Below are positions 11,601 through 25,200 of a stretch of 64,000 bases of DNA, one piece after another. Origin of the DNA: Warburgia ugandensis. Lineage: Eukaryota; Streptophyta; Magnoliopsida; Canellales; Canellaceae. Each line of letters begins with the position of its first letter. The stretch's first letter is position 1. Location of the stretch: positions 6,730,001-6,794,000 of the forward strand of contig CP141135.1 in NCBI GenBank assembly GCA_035236585.1. The letters are read 5' to 3'. Position numbers and translations under genes: made by a program. Under the pieces are notes generated by a model that saw nothing but the letters and a program-made list of their open reading frames with translations, was not told the DNA's origin and did not search any database.

Positions 11601-14600
11601 ATAATGTCTGCAACAGCTGATGCAAGCAAGCTTTCAGAGTACTTTTTTGGTTGTGGAGTTCTTCATGTAACAGGAAGAAACTTCCCTGTCGATATCAAAT
11701 ATGTTCCAGATATAACTGCAGAAAGTTCTTTGAATACTGTTCTGAAAAATAATCCTGGTGGGTTTGATTCCTATGTTTCTGATGCTGTTAAGATGGTGAA
11801 CGAGATACACAAAACGGAGGACGATGGCTCTATTCTTGTATTCTTGACTTCTCAAATGGAAGTAGAATGGGCTTGCGAAAATTGCAAGACCCCTTCTATT
11901 GTTGCACTGCCATTACATGGAAAACTTTCCTGTGAAGAACAGAATCGGGTCTTTCTGACCTTTCCTGGAAAAAGAAAAGTTATTTTTTCCACGAATTTGG
12001 CAGAGACGTCTCTGACTATTCCAGATGTGAAGTATGTTGTGGACACCGGCATGACTAAAGAGAGTAAGTTTGAACCTGGAACTGGTACAAATGTTCTGAA
12101 AGTATGCCAGATCAGCCAAAGTTCTGCAAAACAAAGAGCAGGTCGTGCTGGTCGAACAAGACCAGGAAAGTGTTACAGGCTTTACTCAGAATTTGATCTT
12201 CAGTCAATGCCACATCATCAGGAGCCAGAGATTCACAAGGTTCACCTTGGGATTGCTGTTCTGAGGATTCTAGCCTTAGGCATTAAGGATGTACAGGATT
12301 TTGATTTTGTTGATGCACCCAAACCCGAATCAATCGAATCGGCCATCAGGAATCTCATTCAGTTAGGTGCTGCTATTCGCAAGAATGGTGTTTTGGAGCT
12401 TACTGGTACTGGCCGGCACTTGGTCAAATTGGGAATTGAACCTCGACTTGGGAAACTTATTCTTGACAGCTTTGATCGTGGTTTGGGCAAAGAGGGACTT
12501 ATTCTTGCTGCGCTTGTGGCAAATGCCAGCAGCATATTTTGCAGAGTTGGTAATGACGATGAGAAATCAAAGTCCGACTGTCTTAAGGTACAATTCTGCC
12601 ACCGTGATGGGGACCTTTTCACTCTGCTCTCTGTTTATAAGGCATGGGAGGATGCGCATCCAGAGATTAAAAATAAGTGGTGCTGGAACAACAGCATCAA
12701 TGCAAAATCTATGAGAAGATGTAAGGATACTGTACTTGAATTGGAACACTGTCTCCAAAATGAGTTCCAGATTATTGTTCCCAGCTATTGGCAGTGGAAC
12801 CCACACGTACCTACTTCACATGACAAGTCCTTGAAGAAGGTTATACTTTCATCGCATGTGGAAAACGTAGCAACATATTCTGGTTATGATCGTCTTGGAT
12901 ATGAAGTGGCTCTAACCAGTCAACACGTCCAAGTCCATCCTTCATGTTCTTTGCTTATATACGGTCAAAATCCTAGTTGGGTTGTGTTTGGAGAAGTTTT
13001 ATCAATATCAAATCAGTACTTGGTCTGTGTCACTGCATTTGACTTTGAGTGCTTGTTTACTCTTCAGCCTCCTCCCCCCTTCAATACCAAACAGTTGGAA
13101 GGCCGAAAGATGCAGATGGCAGTGATTAATGCTGGAGGTGGCGATAGTCTGTTGAGAAGATTTTGTGGGAAATCAAGCAACAGCCTACACAGTCTTGTTT
13201 CACGTATTCAAATGGCTTGCCTTGATAATCGAATAGGTATTGATGTTGACTTTAACAGGCAAGAGATTCACTTGTTTGCCTCAGCAAAGGACATGCAAAA
13301 GGCTTCTAGCCTTGTAAATGAAGTGTTGGAGTATGAAAGCAAGTTATTACGAGACGAATGCATCGAGAAATGCTTATTCAGAGCTGGAACTGGATTTTCC
13401 CCACCAGTTGCATTGCTTGGTGCTGGTGCTGAAATTAAGCATCTTGAACTCAAAAAACGATGTTTAACTGTGGAAGTATCCCATTCAAGTGCCCATTCTG
13501 TTGATGACAAGGAACTTCTCATGATTATTGACAAACATGCTCCTGGTATGGCATCTTTCTACAAGTATACTGGCACTGGACAAGGAGTGGACATGCAGAA
13601 ATGGGGTAAGATTACATTCCTTAGTCCTGAAGCAGCTGAAGCAGCAGTGAACAAGCTGAATGAAGTTGAATTTCATGGATCCCTGCTGAAGGTAGTCCCT
13701 TTCAGAACAAAGATTGTGGGTGATGATAGATCTCTTCCCTTTCCTGCAGTGACAGCCAAGGTATCCTGGCCACGTAGACAAAGCAGGGGTATTGCAATTG
13801 CCAAATGTGCTCCTGAAGATGCACATTTCATTGTTGAGGACTGCTCCGCATTGATGATTGGGGAAAGGTTTGTTCGTTGTGAAATTGGGAAATCCAGAGA
13901 TGGTGTTTTCATCGGCGGTCTTGACAAAGACACAACGGAGCCGGAAATATATAATGCTTTGCAAAGTTCAACGGGTAGGAGGATTAAAGATGTTTTCCTA
14001 CTGAAAGGAGAAGCTGTAAATCATCTCTCAACTATGGCTTGTGAAGATGCACTGCTTAGAGAAGTTGCTCGGTTCATGCCTAACAAGATCTGTCCTGGCA
14101 ATAGTTGCAGGGTTCAAGTGTTCCCACCTGAACCAAAGGATTTCATGATGAAAGCTTCAATCACCTTTGATGGAGGTCTACATCTGGAGGCAGCAAAGGC
14201 ATTGCAACACATTGAAGGGAAAGTACTAAATGGACTTCTTCCATGGCAGAAAATACAGTGCCAACAGGCGTTTCATAGCTCTGTATCATGTCCTGCTCCT
14301 GTCTATTTTGTCATAAAGAAACAACTGGAATCTTTACTTGAGGCCTTCAGCCGTCAAGAAGGTAGTTCTTGTCCTCTTGGTTGAAAGCATTTATTTTAGG
14401 TAGTAATCTTAACTTACTGGTGGAAGCAATTACCTTTCTTCTTATTCCTTTTTGTATATAATAATTTGTTAAGAAGGGGAGCCTTAGCGCAACACTAGAG
14501 TTGTAGTTGTGTGACCTAGAGGGGACGGGTTCGAGGTGTGGAAACAGCCTCTTGCAAAAAAATGCAAGGTAAGGCTGCCTGCTATAGACACTTGTGGTCC

Positions 14601-17012
14601 GCCTCTTCCCCAGACCCTGCATACGCGAGAACTTCATGCATTGGGCTGCCCTTTTGTATAATGATTTGTTATTTAGTGCAAATTGTGCTTTCTGGCATGC
14701 TAGTAGTGGTTGTACCTCTCTGTCTGTTTTTTCATCTTTCATTGAGATCCCCACAATATTGAATAGATCTCTACAAAACCTTTATTACTATGTTTATCAT
14801 GATGGACTGCTTGGTTTCTTAGTAACTCTTATTTTATCATGAAAAGCCATAAATCAGGATTGAATTGTACGATGGGCAGGAGCCCTTTTAAAAGCTATCA
14901 CAACTCTGTCTCTCTCATGCATAACAGAGATGGTCCTTTCTACAATGGATTATGGTGGAACATGCTACTGAAGCATTGCCAATCAAGTTATCTTCTCTGC
15001 CGACTGGGTTATGAAGGACAACTGCAATCTTTGTGAAAAGAAGGCTTCTCAGAATCTATCCAACAAGGAATATCCTCCAAATCTCAGAAGTGGTCGATCT
15101 ACTTGTAGGTTGCCCACTGATGACAGGAAAATCAGAGAGGGTCAAAGAAGATAAAGTAGAGAGAAAAGGAGAGGCATGCATCAGAGATGGGAAAGACAGG
15201 TGTGGTAAAAGAAGAGGAAGACGGGAGAGAGAGAGAGAGAGAGCATCTTTTTGGGATTTGCCCTTAAAAGTATGCAGACACTTCTGATATAATTGAGATA
15301 CTACTGCAATAACAGATATTGTGAAGTTGGTTTCTTGGAATCCAATAAGATTGCACATTAAGTCAGTAGAGCACAGAAATGGTATGTTAGCTATATACAA
15401 CTAGGTGGTTTCCTGGAGCCAGATGACCTTATTGTTACTTTCATTTCCTCTCTGAGTTTCCCTACTATTCTTCTGTTTAGAGTTGATGAGTGTGCAATGT
15501 AACTCCTTTGAACAAAAGAATCAAGTTTTTCGTATGTTATCGGTGCATTACTGATATTGCATAAAGTGACGGTTTTATTATCTTTCATATAGTTGAAGCG
15601 ATTACTTCATTGTGTATGCTTATTTATGTATGACTGAATACAATGTGTACACACGCAGAGACACGCACATATACATAGACACATGCACAGCAAAAGGAAA
15701 TAAAGCTAGTTGTCATTTTAATGTTTATTCCGGGATTATTATAGATAAGATTGAGTTTGACAAGGTGCAGGTATCCTCTTGCTGTGCAGGCATGACTTGT
15801 AGTCTAGAAAGGAATGAAAATGGCTCTTACCGTGTAAAGATTTTATCAAATGCAACAAAGAAAGTAGCAGATGTAAGAAGGCCGCTGGAGCAGTTAATGA
15901 AAGGGAATACCATAACTCATCCAGACCTCACACCAAGTGTATTGCAGCTGCTGTTCACCAGAGATGGTGTTGGTCTCATGAGAACACTGCAAAGAGAAAC
16001 AGGTACCTACATCCTGCATGATAAGCAGAATCTGAGTGTCAAAATCTTTGGCACTCCGAAGGACATTGCTGTGGCTGAGAAGAAATTGGTGCAATCTTTA
16101 TTGAATCTTCATGAAAGCAAGCAACTTGAGATCCGCCTCCGGGATGCCAATCTGCCTCATGGTTTGTTGAAGGAATTAGTTGACAAGTTTGGACCAGATT
16201 TGCATGGGCTCAAGGAGAAGGTACCTGAGGCAGACTTCACCCTCAATACCCGCCGCAGTATCCTTTATGTCCGAGGCAGCAAAGAGCTAAAGCAGCAGGT
16301 AGAAGAGAGAATCCTGGAGCTAGCTCAGTCTCTGAGCTGTAGGCCATTGCAGTTTCCCAGTGATGAAGCCGCCTGCCCAATTTGCTTGTGTGAGGTGGAA
16401 GATTGCTACCAGCTTCAAGCCTGCGGGCACAGATTCTGCAGGATGTGCTTGGTTGATCAGCTTGACTCTGCAATACGAAACAGAGATGGAATCCCAGTCT
16501 GCTGTACTTTTGAGGGATGCAAGAGTAAGATCTTGCTTTTGGATTTGCGGTCCTTGTTGTCGAATGATAAGTTGGAGGAACTTTTCAGGGCATCGTTAGG
16601 GGTATTTGTGGAATCGAGCAGCGGCATTTATAGATTCTGTCCATCTCCCGATTGCCCATCTGTTTATCGGGTGGCAGACCCAAATTCACCGTCTGAGCAG
16701 CCTCCTTTCACTTGCGAAGCATGCTTTGTGGAGACATGCAGAAAATGTCATTTTGAGTACCATCCTTCCATATCTTGTGAGATGTACAAGGAGCTCAAGG
16801 ACGACCCAGATTCTTCACTTAAGGAGTGGCGCAAGGGGAAGGACCATGTCAAGAACTGTCCCAACTGCGACTATACCATTGAGAAGGGAGATGGCTGTAA
16901 CCATATAGAGTGCAAGTGTGGTAAGCACATATGCTGGGTCTGTTTGGAGATGTTTGAAAAAAGTGACGAATGTTACGGACACCTTCGAGCTATTCATAAG
17001 GCGATTATATGA
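8607..17012 (+). CDS. DEAH12: DEAH-box RNA helicase with C-terminal RING-IBR-RING (DEAH11/DEAH12 type)
   Basis: Three coding exons join without a frame break: 8607-9341, 11202-14361 and 15790-17012 (donors GTGAGC and GTAGTT, acceptors GCAG), giving 1,705 aa. Helicase motifs are intact: GETGSGKST (about 251-259), DEAH (349-352), SAT (381-383), NLAETSLTIP and QRAGRAGR (556-563). HA2 and OB-fold regions follow, then an RNA-binding-like region. The C-terminus is an RBR ubiquitin-ligase module: RING1 from Cys1494 (CPICLCEVEDCYQLQACGH), an IBR (FCPSPDCPSVYR), and RING2 with DGCNH, where Cys1668 matches the catalytic cysteine of RBR ligases. This order is that of Arabidopsis DEAH11/DEAH12, whose role is poorly known; 'chloroplastic' in database names is a prediction. 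The Ser/Pro-rich N-terminal extension of the Arabidopsis proteins is absent, which explains the slightly shorter length. The start at 8607 follows an in-frame stop. A Met at 11193 lies in the intron and is not a start. Confidence 0.95.
9405..10190 (+). repeat. Diverged internal duplication in helicase intron 1
   Basis: Two blocks (about 9405-9870 and 9893-10190) share phrases such as GAATTTTGT.AAAAG.TTGA.GCTTGTTGG, AGAAGAATGATTTT and GAATTATTTGGAGTTGTTTAA-like text in the same order. Alignment is loose, with indels, so this is an old segmental duplication within the intron. Confidence 0.55.
14474..14654 (+). mobile_element. Au-like SINE in helicase intron 2
   Basis: Sense-oriented copy starting GGGGAGCCTTAGCGCAAC and ending GGGCTGCCCTTT. 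Flanks TTTTGTATATAATAATTTGTT (left) and TTTTGTATAATGATTTGTT (right) form a slightly diverged target duplication of about 19 bp. The copy is inside intron 14362-15789 and does not disturb the splice sites. Confidence 0.9.
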
Positions 17013-17527
17013 ACTTAGTCTTGTCAATGTAAATATACATAGTCATATAGATGATTATAGCCGTGACTGTAAAATATATGTTGTAGCCTTGTGTTCTTAA
17101 GCCAAGGATGATTCGCCGTGTTTCTCATTGTACATGTGGTTTGTGGTTAACAAGATATTACCAAGGTTTACTTGGTTCAGATTATGTTTTGTTCTCCAGC
17201 TGACAGAAATTTCCTTCCAGAGTGTGAATGGGAGCACATTTCCATAGTGTGAGTCAATGATTCCAAGCTACCAAGATAAAGAAAGGCTCTTGCTTAGGAA
17301 GTTACAGAGTTTAAGAACTTGCCAACTTGTAATATATGTATTTAGTAGTTACTTGAATGTATTATAGGAAACTACCCAATGTTTAGAAATGCTAAGTGAG
17401 AAACTCCTAAGTTTAGGAAAGCCTTGTCGAGCAAGTACCAAACTGTTGTAATTAGATAGTTGCTTAGCAGACTTGAACACTGCTTATTTGAGAGGGCTAT
17501 GCCCATCTATGTATACCTTTGTTTTGA

Positions 17528-17533
17528 AATAAA
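17528..17533 (+). promoter_or_regulatory. Candidate polyadenylation signal of the helicase gene
   Basis: AATAAA lies 516 bp after the helicase stop codon, the first canonical hexamer seen downstream. It is plausible but not proven; plant signals are loose. Confidence 0.4.
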
Positions 17534-17664
17534 GAAGTACAATAGATTGCATATTGAATTGGACATGTTTTCCATTGTTGCGAGTGAGCTGCCTCTTAGC
17601 TTATTGCATTTCTGAATCTCTTGGAGGGGTCCAAGGATGGTGAGGCACCTGATTCTGTATTTTT

Positions 17665-17925
17665 ATAGTGAGTAATCTGTATCCTTAAAGTGATGAGCTA
17701 ATGTTTACCCATAGTTATGTATCTCTTTGGTAGTGTTTTTGTATCCAAGGAGTTGTGAGCTATTACTTCTCTTAGTTCTGTATCCCTATGGTGGTGATCA
17801 TTCAGTATCCAGAAAGTGGTGAGCTAATTCTTTACATGAGTTATGTCTCTGTGATGGGTGACGTTCTATATCCATAAAGTGATGAACAACTTCTTCTCTT
17901 TATTCTATTATCTTTTATTTTATCC
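17665..17925 (+). repeat. Degenerate tandem repeat, about four units of 60-70 bp
   Basis: Phrases of the form GTATCC..AAAGTGATGAGCTAA, then TTATGTATCTCTTTGGTGG-like text, recur at about 17680, 17740, 17805 and 17868 with indels. It lies downstream of the helicase gene. Confidence 0.6.
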
Positions 17926-19134
17926 GGTTATCTGGCAACACGAGCTCCCTCTTCATTGAAAGAGTGATGTGAGTGCAAGCCCATAAATGTGCCACAAGGA
18001 AAAGTTCAAAAAAGCTTGCTGAAAGATAACAATCCTCGACAACAACAATCATGGTCCAGCCCTATTAAGACCTTGATATGTTTGCGGATCTTGATCTTTC
18101 CCACGAGATCTTTATTGGGGGTCAAGATGAATGGTCAGGATCAAAGAATGCTCATACGTTTAGGAACTGTACTCATGTCAGTGTTTCCTAGATCTGATTC
18201 AAGCATAAAGTGATTTTTTCGAAGCAAGGAGCTCACAAAATGATCAAAGACCTCCACAGCATACATTTGCCTCAAGCTTTCATGATAAACTGAGTAAAAC
18301 ATCGGAGTTGCTTCCTTGAGTAGGAATTACTGCTAAAACAGGTGCTTCAAAGGGGTAATGCAATTATGCTGGATTAATCCTCATTGGCAAGGAAAAATCC
18401 AGCATAATCGCATGTGCCAAACTATATAAGCCTGCCAATAGGGCCTTTTATGCTGTTGGAAAAGCTTTCTATTGATGCATGCCTACTTCAAAGGATCAGG
18501 TTTTACATGTTGTCGTAGTACCGGATCCACCTTAATCATTTAATTAATGTGCTTTGAGAACTTAGTTACAAAATGTACCATCATACACGTCCACGATGGA
18601 AACCTCTTGATGGTCAAGATGCTGATTGTTATTGATAAAATACTTGATGGTAACTTCATCTTCTTTATGCAATGAATAAATCTATTCTGGGTCTTATGCT
18701 TTGAGTCCACGATCCTGATCTGTCAGCTTCATACACTACACTTCCAACCTCTTGTCTAACAAGATAGATACCACAAGATTGGCGCTTAAAAGAGGCCACC
18801 ACAGTTATATCGTTTGCTGTGTGCCCCAGTACCAATGACATCCTTTTCTGAATCCATCCACAAATATCTGGTCACTGCATTCCCTATAAAGATCAGGAAA
18901 AGAACATGTACAAGGTGTATGATCACATATATCATTTTCAATCTCAACCCATCCAACTACAGTGTCATCATCAAGCTGCGAATTTAAACACAAGACGTTT
19001 CTGTTGTGCAAACTGATTTAATTTATGGATTAGTTAAATGATTTCAGCCAGAAATTCCCTTCATAAGTAGCCAACCCTTTTTCTGCAAGTGTTTTGTAAA
19101 TGCTAGGAACAAGGCTTTCAGCTACTTGAAAAAT

Positions 19135-19135
<1 letters not shown>
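17926..19135. other. Intergenic stretch between the two convergent genes
   Basis: It probably includes the 3' UTR of the DUF760 gene at its right end. A 68-codon open frame on the minus strand (18805-19011) contains the phrase DDDTVVGWVEIENDICDH and could be a fragment of an old coding sequence, but I do not recognise it. Confidence 0.35.

Positions 19136-19173
<38 letters not shown>
19136..19173. repeat. (TA)n microsatellite
   Basis: About 19 uninterrupted AT dinucleotides, about 80 bp past the stop codon of the DUF760 gene. Confidence 0.95.
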
Positions 19174-19177
<4 letters not shown>

Positions 19178-19254
19178 GTCAGTGCTGTTGATAGTTTCAT
19201 TGGTTATTTCTGGTGATTGTCCCTTGCATCTTTTGTGGCAACTTACTGCTGAGT

Positions 19255-22200
19255 TTAAATGTTCTCCCCAGGCGGTAACTCAGCCGGCTTTGGTGGAGCG
19301 CCAAGAAATCTCTCCATATCAAAACGCACTTCAATGTTACGAATGCTATAGCCAACCACCATCAGCCAGTACAGCAACTTCACAAGTTCAGGTGCACTTG
19401 TCTCTGTTGCTGTTGTCTGCAACCAATGAATCCAATTACCAAAACAGGGAGTTCAGTATGCAGAAATAGCAGAGAGAATTGTTCTTGACTTCGAAAATTC
19501 TAGGAAACAAGGTTTACGACACTACGAAGTAGAATGTTTATGCAACTATACTAGTGCAACCTACTCACAATGAAATGGTTTTGTACAAAGAATACTACTG
19601 CAAAAGGTGCATTAAAAGACTGAAGGTTGACTGTTTTGCTGGTATTTTACAAGCAGAACCAGAAGCTTTATGCCCTAGGAGACAGCAATTTGACTCTCTT
19701 TCATTGTTTTACTGGTAACAATCTGAAAGCCTTTGCTATCAGGTTCATAAACAACCTCAGAGTTGACAAGATGCATCTTCTATACTGTTACCATGACACC
19801 AAAATCCCATTCAGACTTCCAGTGAAGTAATAAACAATACTCTGTAGATCAACATATCTTCCATACCAGCCCATTAAAAACTTGATTTACCCAAGGTAGT
19901 GAATGTGTATGCATCTGAAAACAGCCTCTATTAGCACCACAGACATAGAACATGAACCTCTTGTTAATGGCACCCTGCTGGTGTTTGCTCAAGCTAGAAA
20001 ACTTTAGACTAAGCCAGATATTTAAACATTCACCAACAAACTTAACAACCTCATATATTTCACATTGATGCCACAAATTATCATAGCTAAATCCATTTAT
20101 CGAACTTGTTGGTCAGGTTGAGCTTCAAAGAATTCAGCCTAGTCTATTTGCCATTTCTAAACAAACATGACCATACAGGCACACTCTACCATCAAAACTT
20201 TGGCATGTTTGCTTGTGATGCTCTACCAAGTTGGCTCCATGGACCTTAAGGGGCCTAAGATCAGGCTGAAAGGCATCATTGATGGACAGTAAGAGAATAT
20301 TGCTGCACTGCCCCTTGTTGGTCAATGGATGGAGGAGGCATGTTAAAGACAGTTATTGGTTAAAGGATGCAAGGTGACTTTTGTTTTTTTGGGGCAAAGA
20401 AGCTAGCTCTAATGCTCTAATACACTAAAAGGGGAGATGCATGTTTCCCATGATAAGATGTCTCCAAAATCATAACATTAAGTAATCACAACACCATCCT
20501 TTTCTAGAATATTAGGTTGTGGCAAATGTTTTATGTAACAACCAAAAAAAAAATATATATCAACATGAAATTAAGAAAAAAAGAATGTGTCAAATGAGTA
20601 TAGAGATCTTTCAAAGCTATCAATAAAAGAATAATATCACCAGGATATTTGACATCTCAACTTAGATGCATGACCTTCTTGCAATAAAATGACCATAATT
20701 GCTGTGAAAAAATGAAATAGATGTTCAAAGCAACCATAGAGTCATACCACAACAAGCTTTATGCGGTTCTTGTATATGCTTACTGTTAAGAGTCCATTAT
20801 TGTATAAATTATTCTCCTTTAGCATGACTTTTGATATATTTTTAAGATATATTAAAATTTTATATAAAAAATATATCATTTGAAAATTTTATAATCTAAC
20901 ATTAATTTGGTAAATTATCAAGGTTAGATGATGATCTGAGGTATGTGTAAAATCGAATGTTATATAATACTAATTAGGTTGTTTTCTTTGTTTTATAGGT
21001 GGTAGACCAAGATCCATGTAATTAGATTAAGCTGATCAACATCCTAGATTTCCAATCAAGCTTAGATTAAAATGGATGGCTTAGATCAATCTAAATTATT
21101 TATATTAAAATCAAGAAACAAGGACTCCAGTTCACTCTTCAAAAACCAAGTCCAAACCATGAGCACAAGAGAATTGAGAATACTAAGGGATTTTATGTTT
21201 AATGATGAAAAATGAAAAAGGATGAAGAGAGAGAAAATAGTTTCCTAATAGGAAACTAAGTTAAAATTGGGAAATTCAGTTGATTTAAAATTTTTTGAAG
21301 AAAAGGAAAGGGAATAGAGAAGTAAATTACTAAAAAGTGAATTCAAACCGACTTTCTATCATCTATAAATACCAGATCGAAGATGGAGTGAAAGAAAAAT
21401 CTTGAAAATTTGGAGAAAAACGAAAGTTGAATAAGATGAATAGTGCACACAGGCTAGTGAATAGGGGTACTTTGCATGTTGGTTCCTGCTTCGATACTTG
21501 ACAAAAATCTTTTAAATTTAGTTCATTGGATCGAAGACATCAAGGAGAAGAAGATCTTAGTGTTTGATTTTCAATTTTCATTCCAAATCTGATAACTTGA
21601 ATGTATTAAATTTAGTTACTTGCTACTATTTGCATGAACACCTTTAGTTTGGTTTATTTGATGAGTTTTTAAATGATTTAATCCTTTGCTTATTTTTTTG
21701 TTTGAGTTAGAAAGAGTTTCATATAAACTTTTTTTAAGTCTAATGGTAGAATTTGTTTAATTTTATCAAATAATCTTCAATGGTACCGTCGTGCAAGTTG
21801 GTGAACAGCCTATGTTTGTGATTAAATATATTAATTTCTGTTATCTTGATTTAAAATCTAACCGTACAATTGAATTTACTGATATCAAATTATTCTAAGT
21901 ACCTAGTTTCATTGAAAAAATCCATCATAAAGTAGAAGAAATCAGTGGCTAAAGTTAGTGAAATCTCTATAGATTCTGACTGTTCGTGGATTGTAAACAG
22001 AGACTGGATTAATCGTGGATTATGAACAGGGATAAGATAATTGCTTAGTTAGTATCACATGTGCACGGCCACACATGACTATCTTAGTTATCCACTAATT
22101 TTCCAGTAACACTCTCACTTGTGGATGCAGTAAGAGGTGTTGCTGTGGTATTTTAATTTGAAAAAAAAATAATTAAGAAAATCCATGAATAGAATCTAAT

Positions 22201-25200
22201 GCGTGACACATCAGAGAATGTCATGGGTGATCTAGAAAAAAAAAAAATCAATATTAGCCGCCCAAATCTCAAATTCTTTCCTTAGTCCAGATGATCATAT
22301 TTTTGAAAGATTTGCATAATCCATCCGTTGACTCTTTAATCAAAGACCCAAGAGATGAATTGATAAAGGTTGATTGACTTGGATGTGGTCATAATTGAAG
22401 ATTTTTGCTATGATCAAGCTTGTAAAGTGGATTTTAATTGATATTTTGTTTAATTTTCTATCTTTTGAATTCAGAATTTTGTATTTTTCATTAATTCAGT
22501 AGATCTGAGTTTCTCGTTCATTGTTATTTAATTCCTGTAATTTTTGTTCATTTGTCACAAATCAAAATTTATTTGATCTCCATTCTTTTTAAGTCGAGTC
22601 CTCATGGGATCGACCTGTCCTTGCACAAGCTATACTACAATAACCTACAATCACCTAGTAAAGATAATCGAAGAAAGCTTCGCTATAGAAGACTGAAGAG
22701 TACATCTGATTCCCCAAAACCCAAACCCACAATCTCTGGCCAAAACCTGTAAACTCCACAAAAAGAGAGACATAATAACAGGGAAAGCATAATCCTATTT
22801 GGGCCAACGTATTTTCAAATAGAATTCCAGACATCAACTCAGCAATGATAGTTGTTATCCAGTAGTGACAGAGATTCCTTCTTATATGATTAATTTCAAG
22901 CTACTTCAATTTCCAGAAGGTCTGGCTGTGGAGTTTCTGTACAAAATCCAGAATTATTTTGTTTGCGGGCTTCATTATTTAAGTACAATCAGTTACAAAT
23001 TTGGTGACTAGTATGCAGTAAAGACCCACCGAATCGTATGGAATGGAACTCCAGAAAAGATATAGACTACAAATCCATGCAAATGGCTAAGAAGACATTG
23101 CTGTTGGACATGGACTTTTCAAAGCAGATTAGTAAATTACATGCACCCAATCCTTTATTAGCATATAGAAATAGCAGAAAGCATAAAAGAACTCGTAAGA
23201 GTAACTGCAAACCTTCATTTGGGCAGGATCTGAAACAGCTAGAAGGCGCTTTATAAAGGTATTCATAGCTAGCACAACATCCTCTCCAGCAGTACTTGTC
23301 AGCTCCTACATATGCCGCTTATACAATCAGAAACCATAAGACAGGCACCGCAAAAGCAATGTCAAGATGACAAAGGGAAGCCTTAGCCGTGATCCAAAGC
23401 AACAGGGTCCACATGGGAAGGAAATGACGATGTCAGGGCTTCATTTCAAGCATACTTCATGAAAAGGTAAAAATCACCAAGGCACATCAGAACTTGAACA
23501 AGAGTTTAGACAAAGTTGTAATGAAATAATAAAACAAAAGTTGAAGGGGTATGGGGTATGGGGAAAAGATGTAGACAAGCTATAATGTGATGTAGCTAAA
23601 GCATAACAAAAGACTGCCACAAAGCCTTGTAGCCCAGTGGTTTGGTGAAAAGAGGCACCTCCCTTGTTGATGCTAGGTCAATGGTTTGAGATCGACACCC
23701 TCCATTCCATTCAGGGATGAATAGATCTAGGAGTGTATGTGTCTGACTGGTTCCATTTGTAATTCTTTGCCTGTAAACCCAGACGAGTGCAGGTGCGCGT
23801 GCACATGCACGCAACACCCAGAAGGGGAACCATGCATTAGTGATGAGGCTGATAGAACTATTCCCATAAACTACACATGCTTCAAGGCACCATTATTGGA
23901 CAAAGTGAGGAGCAGATAATGATCATTTCAGTTAAAATACATGCATTGATCCCTTCAAGAGTTACAGAGATTCATTCATAATCTCCAGAGAAACAATCCA
24001 TTGACACTTCCATCAAACTAAAGGACTTGAATAATAAGACAATTTATTGAGAGATCTATAGATTAGAGAAAATCACCAAATATTCTATCAGGGAGAGCCA
24101 GAGTGTTCTTGGAAGTCGTGGTCATAATTATGCAGGTATAAGATGCCATCCACAACGACCATGAGATTGCATAAACTAAAAGACATAAATTTCATATGAG
24201 CAATCGCAGAGCATGCATGTCCTATCAGGGAGAACCAGATTGTTCTTGGAAGTCATGGTCATAATTATGCAGGTATAGGATGCCACCACAACAACCATGA
24301 GATTGCATAAACTAAAGGAAATAAATTTCATATGAGCCATTGCAGAGCATGCATGTCCTCTCAGGGAGAACCAGAGTGTTCTTGGAAGTCATGGTCATAA
24401 TTATGCAGGTATAGGATGCCACCACAACAACCATGAGATTGCATAAACTAAAGACATAAATTTCATATGAGCCATTGCAGAGCATGCATGTCCTACAATT
24501 AGGAGAAGACAAGAACAAGTATAAGAGGTTTCGCATGAATTTGGCAGGTGAAGAAGAACAAGGATTTAAAAGTACATGTCCATGCAATGGATCTCCTAAA
24601 AAAATATTTTAATGACCAAATAATTAAAATGAATGACAAGACATATGCAGAGTACCTTCAAATTTTGTGGCTCAAGAGATGTAAGATATTCCAAAAGTTC
24701 ATTCTGTCCGTTAGCAGATTTCCTTTCCATTTGACGATTCAGTTCCTCAATTTCTGCTTCAAGCAACTCAATGTACTTCACTGCATCCATTTTTTCAGGA
24801 CCAGAAACATTATTCCACCTGATAACTTCGCCTGTCATATTTTTCTGTGTGCCAGGCGCATAATCTGGTGCATCCTACAACAGGCACGAAGGTGAACGTG
24901 TTAGTCCAGAAATAAAATAAGAAAATTCTAGGGAAACTACCCAAAACTCTTGAAATAATGAAGATGACAGGAGAACTTTTATAAAGGGAGGCAAATAAAC
25001 ACAATTCAGAAGCTCCATTGAAAGACATGCAAACCACTGTATTATTGATGAATATCCTATTAGTCCTATAACTTGTCATAAGACTGCTAACTAATTTTGA
25101 TAAGGAAAAAGCAAGCATAATCAAACTATTCTATGTTTTGCTGAGGAGATGCTGATACAGAAAGGTTGGCGTTCCCATGAATTACAAGCCACCTCGTGAA

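Noticed and set aside
18805-19011. 68-codon minus-strand frame as an extra exon of the DUF760 gene
   Set aside because: The gene already ends at a stop at 19255 with the expected family C-terminus.
24312-24587. 91-codon minus-strand frame
   Set aside because: It arises from the 136-bp tandem repeat and repeats the same peptide; it is intronic.
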